Assembly: GCA_029983555.1 (NCBI GenBank)
Contig: JASBZH010000034.1
Location: 1 to 16,967, forward strand
DNA from: Peptoniphilus sp.
Lineage (GTDB): Bacteria; Bacillota; Clostridia; Tissierellales; Peptoniphilaceae
Direction of reading: 5' to 3'
DNA: 16,967 nucleotides
The notes under the pieces are model-generated. The model was not told the origin of the DNA, did not search any database, and was given only the letters and a program-made list of their open reading frames with translations. The position numbers and the translations under genes are program-made. This document shows positions 1 through 6,667 of the stretch, one piece after another. Position 1 is the first letter of the stretch; each line of letters starts with the position of its first letter.

Positions 1-72
1 ACCATGGTCAACGTGTCCAATTGTTCCTATGTTAACATGGGGTTTAGTTCTTTCATATTTTTCTTTACTCAT
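1..72 (-). CDS. tuf: Elongation factor Tu, N-terminal 24 codons (partial)
   Basis: The GTPase that delivers aminoacyl-tRNA to the ribosomal A site. Only the first 24 residues are inside the window (MSKEKYERTKPHVNIGTIGH then VDHG); the gene continues past base 1. The visible part is the EF-Tu N-terminus, leading into the first GTP-binding motif GHVDHGK, whose last K lies outside. A strong GAGGAGG ribosome-binding site sits six bases before the ATG at 70-72. It lies 20 bases downstream of fusA in the same direction, so it is the last visible gene of the str operon. No separate promoter is visible in that gap. Confidence 0.96.
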   Translation of the reverse strand, partial: MSKEKYERTKPHVNIGTIGHVDHG

Positions 73-92
73 TATATCCTCCTCAAATTAAA

Positions 93-2171
93 TTAATTAT
101 CTTTATTTTTATCTCCAACTACTTTTTCTGCAATTGAAGCTGGTACTTCTTCATAGTGATCAAATTGCATTGAATGTGTCGCTCTACCTTGTGTATTTGA
201 ACGAAGGCTAGTTGCATATCCAAACATTTCTCCTAGTGGTACATAAGATGTGATAACTTGAGCTCCTGCTACAAGTTCCATACCTTCCATTCTACCACGT
301 CTTGAGTTGATGTCTCCGATTACATCTCCCATGTATTCTTCAGGAGTTGTAATTTCAACTTTCATCATTGGCTCAAGTAAAACTGGATCTGCTTTTGCAA
401 GTGCATCTCTAGTTGCCATTGATCCGGCAATCTTAAATGCCATTTCAGAAGAGTCGACTTCGTGATAAGAACCATCATATAATGTTACTTTAAGATCTAG
501 TACTTCGTATCCGCCAACAACACCTGATTGAAGTGCTTCTTCAATACCTTGTTGAGTAGGTCCAATAAATTCTTTTGGAATAGCTCCTCCAACAATTGCG
601 TTTTCAAATACGAAACCTGAACCTTTTTCAAGTGGTTCGATTCTGATCTTAGCGTGTCCATATTGTCCACGACCACCAGATTGTCTAGCATATTTAGCTT
701 CGCCTTCTGCAGCCCTCTTAATACCTTCTCTATAAGATACTTGTGGGTTACCTATATTAGCTTCAACTTTAAATTCTCTTAAAAGTCTATCTACGATAAT
801 GTCTAGGTGAAGTTCTCCCATACCTGCGATAATTGTTTGTCCAGTTTCTTCATCAGAATATGTTCTAAATGTTGGGTCTTCTTCAGCTAATTTAGCAAGA
901 GCCATAGCCATCTTATCTTGAGATGCTTTTGTCTTTGGTTCAATAGCAACAGAAATTACTGGTTCTGGGAATTCCATGTTTTCAAGAATTACTTGATCTT
1001 TTTCATCACATAGAGTATCACCAGTTCCTGTATCTTTTAAACCAACAGCTGCTGCAATTTCACCTGCGTGTATTTCATCAATTTCAGTTCTTTTGTTAGC
1101 GTGCATTTGAAGAATTCTTCCGATTCTTTCACGTTTACCTTTAGTAGCGTTCATTACATAAGAACCAGCTTTTAATACACCAGAGTAAACTCTAAAGTAT
1201 GCAAGCTTACCTACATATGGGTCAGTAACAATTTTAAATGCAAGTGCTGAGAATGGTTCTTTATCAGATGGATGTCTTTGTACTTCATTTCCATCTAAAT
1301 CAACACCCTTAATTGATTCTACGTCAATTGGTGCTGGTAGATAATCAATTATTGCATCTAATAGAAGTTGAACTCCCTTGTTCTTGTATGAAGATCCACA
1401 AGTTACTGGAGTCATTCCTACAGCAAGTGTTCCTTTTCTGATTGCTTTTTTAAGAAGTTCCTTATCGATTTCTTCTCCTTCTAAATAAGCCATCATTAAG
1501 TCTTCATCAAAATCTGAAGCTTTTTCTATAAGATTTTCTCTATATTCATTAGCCTTGTCTAAATATTCTTCTGGAACATCAGTAATTTCAATTTCTTGGC
1601 CTAATTCATCTTTGTAAATTTCAGCCTTCATTTCAACAAGGTCTATCATTCCGATAAATTCATCTTCTGCACCCATTGGAATTTGGATAGGTACTGGATT
1701 TCCTTGGAGTTTCTTATCAATTGTTCCAACTGATCTATAGAAATCTGCTCCTGTAACGTCCATCTTGTTGATGTGAGCGATTCTTGGAACTCCGTATTTG
1801 TCAGCTTGTCTCCAAACTGTTTCAGATTGAGGTTCTACACCACTTTTTGCGTCAAATAGTGAAACTGCTCCATCAAGAACTCTTAGTGATCTTTCTACTT
1901 CTACAGTAAAGTCAACGTGTCCCGGAGTGTCAATTATATTTAATCTATAACCTTTCCAGTGAGCTGTTGTTGCAGCAGAGGTAATTGTAATTCCTCTTTC
2001 TTGTTCTTGTTCCATCCAGTCCATTTGAGCTGCACCTTCGTGAGTTTCTCCGATTTTATGAATTTTACCAGCATAAAATAGGATACGTTCAGTAGTGGTA
2101 GTCTTACCAGCATCTATATGGGCCATAATACCAATATTTCTAACTTTCTCTAGTGGTATGTCGCGAGCCAT
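93..2171 (-). CDS. fusA: Elongation factor G
   Basis: Cytoplasmic translational GTPase that drives tRNA/mRNA translocation and, with RRF, ribosome recycling. It is 692 aa, the normal family length. The G domain shows the P-loop AHIDAGKT (residues 17-24), the switch I region ending RGITI (59-63), DTPGH (81-85) and NKMD (about 135). Domain II follows, then domain III, domain IV (the GRGQYGH and GGAIPKEFIGP segments near 500-540) and a C-terminal domain V with the RGRMEGME motif. Its ATG lies 15 bases after the rpsG stop and is preceded by AAGGGGAGG, so it is translated from the same transcript as rpsG and rpsL. No frameshift or missing motif was seen. Fusidic acid target; resistance cannot be judged by eye. 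Confidence 0.98.
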   Translation of the reverse strand: MARDIPLEKVRNIGIMAHIDAGKTTTTERILFYAGKIHKIGETHEGAAQMDWMEQEQERGITITSAATTAHWKGYRLNIIDTPGHVDFTVEVERSLRVLDGAVSLFDAKSGVEPQSETVWRQADKYGVPRIAHINKMDVTGADFYRSVGTIDKKLQGNPVPIQIPMGAEDEFIGMIDLVEMKAEIYKDELGQEIEITDVPEEYLDKANEYRENLIEKASDFDEDLMMAYLEGEEIDKELLKKAIRKGTLAVGMTPVTCGSSYKNKGVQLLLDAIIDYLPAPIDVESIKGVDLDGNEVQRHPSDKEPFSALAFKIVTDPYVGKLAYFRVYSGVLKAGSYVMNATKGKRERIGRILQMHANKRTEIDEIHAGEIAAAVGLKDTGTGDTLCDEKDQVILENMEFPEPVISVAIEPKTKASQDKMAMALAKLAEEDPTFRTYSDEETGQTIIAGMGELHLDIIVDRLLREFKVEANIGNPQVSYREGIKRAAEGEAKYARQSGGRGQYGHAKIRIEPLEKGSGFVFENAIVGGAIPKEFIGPTQQGIEEALQSGVVGGYEVLDLKVTLYDGSYHEVDSSEMAFKIAGSMATRDALAKADPVLLEPMMKVEITTPEEYMGDVIGDINSRRGRMEGMELVAGAQVITSYVPLGEMFGYATSLRSNTQGRATHSMQFDHYEEVPASIAEKVVGDKNKDN

Positions 2172-2186
2172 AAATTCCTCCCCTTA

Positions 2187-2657
2187 TTACCATCTATAGT
2201 GAGCAAAGGCCTTATTAGCTTCTGCTGTTCTATGCATTTCATCTTTTCTCTTAACACTTCCACCAAGACCATTTGATGCATCTAAAATTTCTTTAGCAAG
2301 TCTTTGGTCCATAGTTTTTTCTCCTCTGGCCCTTGCATATTTAACGATCCATCTTAGTCCTAGTGTTTGACGTCTTTCTGGTCTAACTTCCATTGGTACT
2401 TGGTAAGTAGCACCACCGATTCTTCTACCTTTAACTTCAAGTACTGGCATTACATTTTCAAGAGCTTTGTAGAAAACTTCTATTGCATCTTCTCCTGTTT
2501 CTTCAGCGACTCTATCTAAAGCTGTATAAACAATTCTTTGCGCCGTACCTTTTTTTCCATCTAACATGATGTTGTTGATAAGTTTTGTAATTACAACATC
2601 ATTGTAAACAGGATCAGCCATAACTTCACGTTTTTGGATATGTCCTTTTCTTGGCAT
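2187..2657 (-). CDS. rpsG: 30S ribosomal protein S7
   Basis: Primary 16S rRNA-binding protein that starts assembly of the 30S head and contacts the E-site tRNA. It is 156 aa, the standard bacterial length. It begins MPRKGHIQKR, contains the conserved GGATYQVPMEVRPERR segment (residues about 81-96) and ends AFAHYRW, as typical for S7. AAGGAGG lies just before the ATG. The gene sits between rpsL (93 bases upstream) and fusA (15 bases downstream). In E. coli S7 represses its own operon by binding the rpsL-rpsG gap; the gap here is also long enough to fold (separate entry), but autoregulation is only inferred. Confidence 0.98.
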   Translation of the reverse strand: MPRKGHIQKREVMADPVYNDVVITKLINNIMLDGKKGTAQRIVYTALDRVAEETGEDAIEVFYKALENVMPVLEVKGRRIGGATYQVPMEVRPERRQTLGLRWIVKYARARGEKTMDQRLAKEILDASNGLGGSVKRKDEMHRTAEANKAFAHYRW

Positions 2658-2750
2658 AACTTCCCTCCTTAACTATTTTCAGTCGATTCATTGGTACTCA
2701 GGTTGAGCCCGTAAGCCAAAAAATCTATATTAAAATTAAAATCCATCTAT
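2658..2750 (-). promoter_or_regulatory. rpsG: rpsL-rpsG intercistronic RNA, possible S7 autoregulatory site
   Basis: This 93-base gap is long for a ribosomal-protein operon. It is AT-rich near rpsL but locally GC-rich nearer rpsG. Reading the mRNA, CTCA-ACC-TGAG forms a small hairpin flanked by GG/CC pairs. GACT-GAAAAT-AGTT can form a second hairpin directly before the AAGGAGG of rpsG. E. coli uses the equivalent gap as the S7 repressor site. Structure is visible by eye; the regulatory role is inferred from that precedent. Confidence 0.35.
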
Positions 2751-3164
2751 TTATTTCTTAGGTTTCTTAGTACCGTATTTAGATCTTGATTGCATTCTGT
2801 CTTGAACTCCTGCAGTATCAAGTGTACCTCTAACAATGTGGTATCTAACCCCTGGTAAATCCTTTACTCTTCCACCACGAATTAAAACAACACTGTGTTC
2901 TTGTAAGTTATGACCAATTCCTGGAATGTAAGCCATTACTTCGTATCCGTTAGTAAGACGTACTCTGGCAACTTTTCTAAGAGCTGAGTTCGGTTTTTTA
3001 GGTGTTACTGTTCTTACTGCAACACATACTCCTCTTTTTTGTGGAGAGTTAACTTTAGTTTCAGTCTTAGTAAGAGTATCGTAGTTAACGTCTAGAGCTG
3101 GTGATTTAGATTTAGTTTGGATCTTCTTTCTACCATTTCTAACTAGTTGGTTGATTGTAGGCAT
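2751..3164 (-). CDS. rpsL: 30S ribosomal protein S12
   Basis: Decoding-centre protein of the 30S subunit. It is 137 aa, the Gram-positive long form with an N-terminal insertion relative to the 124-aa E. coli protein. It carries PQKRGVC (41-47), TPKKPNSALRKV (54-65) and the loop GGRVKDLPGVRYH (97-109). K56 and K101, equivalent to E. coli K43 and K88 with Met counted, are both wild-type lysine, so the sequence predicts a streptomycin-sensitive ribosome at this protein. D102 is the position beta-methylthiolated in many bacteria. The start has AGGAGGTG just upstream. It is the first gene of the str operon and is preceded by a consensus promoter. Confidence 0.98.
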   Translation of the reverse strand: MPTINQLVRNGRKKIQTKSKSPALDVNYDTLTKTETKVNSPQKRGVCVAVRTVTPKKPNSALRKVARVRLTNGYEVMAYIPGIGHNLQEHSVVLIRGGRVKDLPGVRYHIVRGTLDTAGVQDRMQSRSKYGTKKPKK

Positions 3165-3206
3165 TCTTGCACCTCCTGTGATTATTATTTAGTATTTTTT
3201 ACATTA

Positions 3207-3235
3207 TTAGAGCTACCTTTTACAGGTAGCACTAA
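3207..3235 (-). promoter_or_regulatory. Hairpin in the 5' leader of the str operon mRNA
   Basis: In the mRNA sense TTAG-T-GCTACCT-GTAAA-AGGTAGC-T-CTAA folds into an 11-bp stem with one internal T-T mismatch and a five-base loop. It lies between the predicted transcription start (near 3248) and the rpsL ribosome-binding site. No T-run follows, so it is not an intrinsic terminator. It may stabilise the transcript or bind a ribosomal protein; the role is unknown. Confidence 0.5.
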
Positions 3236-3254
3236 TCATTCCAAATACTCATCA

Positions 3255-3283
3255 ATTTTATCATTAGAAGCCTTTTAAGTCAA
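3255..3283 (-). promoter_or_regulatory. Sigma-A promoter of rpsL-rpsG-fusA-tuf
   Basis: On the minus strand TTGACT (-35, 3278-3283) and TAAAAT (-10, 3255-3260) are separated by exactly 17 bases. The bases before the -10 read TGA, giving an extended -10 (TGnTAAAAT). Predicted start is near 3248, about 84 bases before the rpsL ATG. The str operon therefore does not depend on rpoBC read-through. Confidence 0.8.
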
Positions 3284-3488
3284 CAGAAAATTCATAAAAT
3301 AGCCAATTTATCATATTTTTAATAAGATTTTACATAAATTAAATTGAAATTTTTTACCTCATCATTTATAATTGTCAGTGTAAATTAGATAATAGGTTTA
3401 CTTAAATACTCTTGTTATCTAATTTTGTTTGTTTTTTAAAATTTTTTTACTTTTTTTAAAAAAATGTCTTTATTTTTGTACGAATAGG

Positions 3489-3503
3489 GTGTATAATGTA
3501 CAC
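3489..3503 (+). promoter_or_regulatory. Candidate CAMP-factor promoter -10 box inside a small dyad
   Basis: A perfect TATAAT lies at 3492-3497, about 80 bases before the CAMP-factor ribosome-binding site. The matching -35 region (3469-3474, tttatt) is poor, which suggests a weak or activator-dependent promoter. The box sits inside GTGTA-TAATG-TACAC, a 5-bp inverted repeat that could be an operator. This is a prediction only. Confidence 0.45.
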
Positions 3504-3545
3504 ATATTAATTAATATGTTAGCAAGATAATATATTAATTAATAT
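3504..3545 (+). repeat. Two copies of a perfect 14-bp palindrome upstream of the CAMP factor
   Basis: ATATTAATTAATAT occurs at 3504-3517 and again, identically, at 3532-3545, 28 bases apart start to start. Each copy is its own reverse complement. They lie between the TATAAT box and the ribosome-binding site, in the predicted 5' untranslated region. They could be operator half-sites for a dimeric repressor or weak RNA hairpins. AT-richness makes short palindromes common, but an exact 14-bp duplicate is notable. Confidence 0.6.
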
Positions 3546-3576
3546 TAATTTAGTATATTTTTATGGAGGTGCCGTT

Positions 3577-4422
3577 ATCAAAAACAAAAATTTAAGTTTA
3601 TTATTAGCAGGAGTAATTACATTAAGTACACTTGCTCCAGTTGCATCAAGTGTTTACGCAAATGAACTTGAAACACCAGAATTGACAGAAGATAACCAAA
3701 ACGCCATATTAGAAAATTTGGAAGAAAAAGAAAGTCAGTTAAAAGATTTAAAATCAGAAGATTTAGATGAAGAAACTGAAAAGAACGTCGACAAACTACT
3801 TGATTTCATGCAAGAATTAAAAGATCAAGAAGAACAAAAAGTGGGACCTTATGGAACTAGAGCATTTGTAATTCCTAAATACAATGCCATTCCACAAAGA
3901 ATTGCACTTATTTCTGAAATCATTGAAACTATTAGCAAATCTACAAAAGAATTATCTAACAAAGTAAGAAAAGCACAAACTAAAATTGGTCTTGAAATTA
4001 CAAAAGCAGTAATCATTGTAGTAAATCCTGCTTCTACAGAAGCTAAAATCACTGGCGAAGTTGAAAAACTTCAAAAAGTTTACGCTGAAGTACTTGAATA
4101 TCCAGATCTAAAAGATGATGACGAAGCTACAATATATGTTAAAGCTAAACTAGACAAAGCAATTTGGAACGCAAGAGTAACAAGAGACAAAGAAATCCTA
4201 GGCAAAGCTAGCTTCGAAGTTTACAACACTCTAAACAAAAATATCACAAAAGCTGTAGGCGTTTGGGCAAATCCAAAAGCAACAGTTGCAGAAGTAAACC
4301 AAGCTATAGAAGATCTTAAAGCTGCACTAGATGAAGCACTTTCAAAAGTTAACCAAGATACTCCAGAAGATACTGAAGCTGAAGAAACTCCAGTTGAACC
4401 TGAAGTAGTTAACGAATTTTAA
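3577..4422 (+). CDS. CAMP factor, secreted co-haemolysin (apparent ATC start)
   Basis: CAMP factors are secreted pore-forming proteins that lyse sphingomyelinase-treated red cells. The body matches the Streptococcus agalactiae CAMP factor as I remember it: YPDLKDDDEATIYVKAKLDK (175-194), IWNARVTRDK (196-205), YNTLNKNITKAVGV (216-229) and the closing VAEVNQAIEDLKAAL helix. The first in-frame TTG (3682) would delete the export signal. Upstream the frame stays open and encodes a textbook signal peptide: KNKN, a hydrophobic core LSLLLAGVITLSTLAPVA, and cleavage after VYA (28/29). GGAGGT (3565-3570) sits six bases before ATC at 3577, so ATC is where a start codon belongs. Product 281 aa; the mature N-terminal 50 residues and the tail from 260 are strongly acidic. 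No LPxTG or membrane anchor is seen, so it should be released. It is divergent from rpsL and convergent with the membrane-protein array. Family certain; start codon uncertain. Confidence 0.9.
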   Translation: MKNKNLSLLLAGVITLSTLAPVASSVYANELETPELTEDNQNAILENLEEKESQLKDLKSEDLDEETEKNVDKLLDFMQELKDQEEQKVGPYGTRAFVIPKYNAIPQRIALISEIIETISKSTKELSNKVRKAQTKIGLEITKAVIIVVNPASTEAKITGEVEKLQKVYAEVLEYPDLKDDDEATIYVKAKLDKAIWNARVTRDKEILGKASFEVYNTLNKNITKAVGVWANPKATVAEVNQAIEDLKAALDEALSKVNQDTPEDTEAEETPVEPEVVNEF

Positions 4423-4447
4423 TTAAAATAAAACTCAATAAAATTTA

Positions 4448-4479
4448 AGCATCAGTGAAATTTCACTGATGCTTTTTTT
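4448..4479 (+). terminator. Intrinsic terminator of the CAMP-factor gene, probably bidirectional
   Basis: AGCATCAGTGAAA followed by TTTCACTGATGCT is a perfect 26-base inverted repeat (11-bp stem from GCATCAGTGA, AATT loop) followed by seven T. It lies 26 bases after the CAMP stop. On the minus strand the same hairpin is followed by TTAAATTTT, so it may also end transcripts of the convergent membrane-protein array. Confidence 0.9.
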
Positions 4480-4561
4480 AATAAAAAGTTTAATTTTAAA
4501 TTTTTTAATATAACAATTCATTTTTGACAAAATAATTAAAATTAGTCTCAAAAACTTAACA

Positions 4562-5146
4562 TCAAAACGAAAGTAGATTTGTGTTAAGTATATAATAAAT
4601 TGTAAATGCCACATATATTACGACTAAAATAATTTCTCCTATTATATAAGCCTTTCTAAAATTATCCTCTTCTTTAAAGATAGAGCTTAAAACATGTCTA
4701 GAACTAAAATACAATATCCAAGCTAATATTAAAATGGAAATAAAAGAAAAAATTTTAAATTGCGATTCGCTTTGCAAAAATGAATACTCATTAAAGGGTT
4801 TAATAATAAAAAATAATAGTTCCACAATAATTCCAACAAATGGAGCTGGTACTGCCAAAGATTTATAAAACTTCGGATCTCTTTTTAGTTTTTTCCCCTT
4901 AGATGTCCTTAAAAATATTCTATAAACTAACCAAGCAATTAAAATTATTATAGATAAAGCAGTAAACGTAACTTTGCTAGAATAAATTAAATTTAATATA
5001 ATAAATAAAAAAAATGTATTGCTCATGTACGCATTATAAATAATGTCACCACTAGTAATATTGTCTTCATTTCTCACTTTGTACAAAACTGGAGCGCATA
5101 TTGCAATTATTATAAAAAATAATATCATAAACATTGTACTTTCCAT
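4562..5146 (-). CDS. Multi-pass membrane protein, array copy 1 (family not recognised)
   Basis: I do not recognise this 194-aa protein. Hydrophobic stretches suggest six membrane helices at about 4-23, 42-57, 60-79, 96-115, 130-148 and 166-188. Basic residues cluster between helices 3 and 4 (RTSKGKKLKRDPKFYK). It is a clear paralogue of the genes at 5263-5850 and 6037-6638. Shared blocks are LA(V/L)PAPFVGII(V/I)EL (proline replaces helix-breaking positions around 100-102), QFKIF..ISIL.L.W.LYF, FRK....EE/GE, and the C-terminal AFTI.Y..NTNLL. ATG with GGGGGAC upstream. It is the last gene of the array, with its own candidate promoter in the preceding gap. No catalytic motif is visible. An immunity, stress or transport-accessory role would be guesswork. 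Confidence 0.85.
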   Translation of the reverse strand: MESTMFMILFFIIIAICAPVLYKVRNEDNITSGDIIYNAYMSNTFFLFIILNLIYSSKVTFTALSIIILIAWLVYRIFLRTSKGKKLKRDPKFYKSLAVPAPFVGIIVELLFFIIKPFNEYSFLQSESQFKIFSFISILILAWILYFSSRHVLSSIFKEEDNFRKAYIIGEIILVVIYVAFTIYYILNTNLLSF

Positions 5147-5186
5147 AAGCCGTCCCCCTATTAATTAAGTTGAAGTCTATAAAATA

Positions 5187-5215
5187 ATCGTACCTCTTTT
5201 TTATTGCATTATCAA
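5187..5215 (-). promoter_or_regulatory. Candidate promoter of array copy 1
   Basis: On the minus strand TTGATA (5210-5215) and TACGAT (5187-5192) are 17 bases apart, about 40 bases before the ATG of the downstream gene. The -35 has one mismatch and the -10 has two. Plausible but weaker than the promoter of copy 2. Confidence 0.4.
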
Positions 5216-5262
5216 ACAAAATATAATTTCATAAACTTTCTAATTTTATTTATTTTATCCCA

Positions 5263-5850
5263 TTAATAAAATGTGAGTAGATTAGTGTTAAAAATATAGA
5301 AAATAGTGAAAGCTGAATAGATTAGAACCACTATAACCTCCCCCACTATAAAAACTTTTCTAAATCCATCTCTTTTTTTAAGTATGAAATTTAAAATTGG
5401 TCTCACATTAAAATAAAGTAACCAAATTAGAAGGAGAATTGAAATAATTGCAAAAATCTTAAACTGCAATTTATTAGGCGCGAACATGACTGGACCAAAT
5501 CCTTTATTTAAAAATATGAAAAGCTCTAAAATAATTCCAATAAAAGGCCCCAGAACTGCAAGTATCTTGTAGAAGTTAGGACTTTTTTCCAATTTCTTTG
5601 CCCTATCAGTTCTTAACAAAATTTTATATATTCCCCAAGCAATAAAAAATATAATAAAAACTCTCGTAGTATCGATATTGCTATTATAAATAATATTCAC
5701 TATTAAAAATAGCCACAATCCATTCGCCCAATATACGTCATATGTAATATCTTCCTTAATCACATTATCTTTAATTCGCATTTTATAAATAAATGGTGCG
5801 TATACACCTAAAATTACAAAAAACAAAATCATAATAAATATATTTTCCAT
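5263..5850 (-). CDS. Multi-pass membrane protein, array copy 2 (family not recognised)
   Basis: It is 195 aa with the same six-helix plan as copy 1, starting MENIFIMILFFVILGVYAPF. It shares the basic loop RTDRAKKLEKSPNFYK, then LAVLGPFIGIILELF (LGPF replaces the PAPF of copies 1 and 3), LQFKIFAIISILLLIW, and the end IFYIFNTNLLTFY. The start is preceded by AAGGGGAAG. The bases just upstream (AAGATTAAGG(G/A)GA) also match those upstream of copy 3, so the duplication unit included the translation start. A good promoter lies at 5941-5969. Function unknown. Confidence 0.85.
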   Translation of the reverse strand: MENIFIMILFFVILGVYAPFIYKMRIKDNVIKEDITYDVYWANGLWLFLIVNIIYNSNIDTTRVFIIFFIAWGIYKILLRTDRAKKLEKSPNFYKILAVLGPFIGIILELFIFLNKGFGPVMFAPNKLQFKIFAIISILLLIWLLYFNVRPILNFILKKRDGFRKVFIVGEVIVVLIYSAFTIFYIFNTNLLTFY

Positions 5851-5940
5851 TATCTTCCCCTTAATCTTAAAAATGTACTCGTTAATTATGTCCCTAAATT
5901 TGTATAACTTAATAATCTCACAAATTAATCAAACCCGAAG

Positions 5941-5969
5941 ATTATTAAAAATTTCTACAAAAGTGTCAA
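5941..5969 (-). promoter_or_regulatory. Promoter of array copy 2
   Basis: On the minus strand a perfect TTGACA (5964-5969) is followed 17 bases later by AATAAT (5941-5946, one mismatch to TATAAT). The start codon of copy 2 is about 90 bases downstream. This suggests copy 2, and perhaps copy 1, can be expressed independently of the broken copy 3. Confidence 0.7.
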
Positions 5970-5978
5970 ATAATAATT

Positions 5979-5997
5979 AAAAACTATATTTATATAG
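5979..5997 (-). terminator. Weak AT-rich terminator-like hairpin after array copy 3
   Basis: On the minus strand CTATAT-AA-ATATAG is followed by TTTTT, about 40 bases after the stop of copy 3. The stem has only two G-C pairs, so it would be weak. It lies just before the promoter of copy 2, which makes a transcription-unit boundary plausible. Confidence 0.35.
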
Positions 5998-6036
5998 CTT
6001 TATAAAAATTTTAAATAGTTTTTATCTATCAAAAAT

Positions 6037-6638
6037 TCAAACGTCACAATAATGAAAAAATGGTAGCAGATTTGTGTTAAATACATAAAAAACCGTGAAG
6101 GCTGCATAAACTATAATAACCATAACTTCTTCTGCTATAAATACTTTTCTAAATCCATCTCTTTCATTAAATATAAAATACTTAAAAGACTTTGTATTGA
6201 AATAAAGTGTCCAGATTAAGAATAAAATTGAAAGAGTTGCAAGTATTTTAAATTGTAGTTGATTTGCGATAAAACCATATTCTCCAAAAGATTTTCCAAA
6301 AAATAAGTACAACTCAATTATTATTCCAACAAAGGGAGCAGGTAAAGCGAGTGCCCTGTAAAATCTTGGATCTTTTTCCAACTCTTTTCCTCTTTTTGTC
6401 CTTAAAATTAATTTATAAATCGCCCAAAGAACCAAAAGTCCTACCCATATAATAGTAGAATTAAATTCACTAGAATAAATTAAGTCTGCTACTAAGTAAA
6501 GAAAAATTGTATTAATTAAATATGCATCTAAAACAATTGTCAATTTTGACGCATCATTATTAATTCGAAGTCTATAAAATAAGGGTGCACAAACTCCTAC
6601 AATTACAATAATAATTCAATAAAAACTATATTTTCCAT
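6037..6638 (-). pseudogene. Multi-pass membrane protein, array copy 3, frameshifted near the start
   Basis: From the ATG at 6636-6638, which has a good AAGGAGA site and the paralogue start MENIVFI, the frame reads only MENIVFIELLL and stops. In the neighbouring frame the expected helix-1 sequence follows (IIIVIVGVCAPLFYRLRI), and the rest runs intact to 6037 with all family blocks: RTKRGKELEKDPRFYRALAL, PAPFVGIIIEL, LQFKILATLSIL and FYVFNTNLLPF. From ATG to stop is 602 bases, one short of a whole number of codons. The break is around 6610-6620. The restored frame is closed upstream by TGA, and the next possible start (TTG at 6543) has no ribosome-binding site and would lose helix 1. So this is a recent one-base frameshift, or a sequencing error. 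Confidence 0.8.
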
Positions 6639-6667
6639 AAGTTGTCTCCTTAATCTTTAAGTCATGC

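Noticed and set aside
2660..2710. Resemblance of the rpsL-rpsG gap (AATGAATCGAC) to 16S rRNA AATGAATTGAC, as S7 mimicry
   Set aside because: The match is short, from memory, and weaker against Gram-positive 16S sequence; it could be chance.
3682..3684. TTG as the start of the CAMP factor
   Set aside because: It lacks a ribosome-binding site and would cut off a perfect in-frame signal peptide that has a correctly spaced GGAGGT.
3849..4052. Open frame on the minus strand opposite the CAMP factor
   Set aside because: Antisense to a strongly recognisable gene with no start signals; shadow frame.
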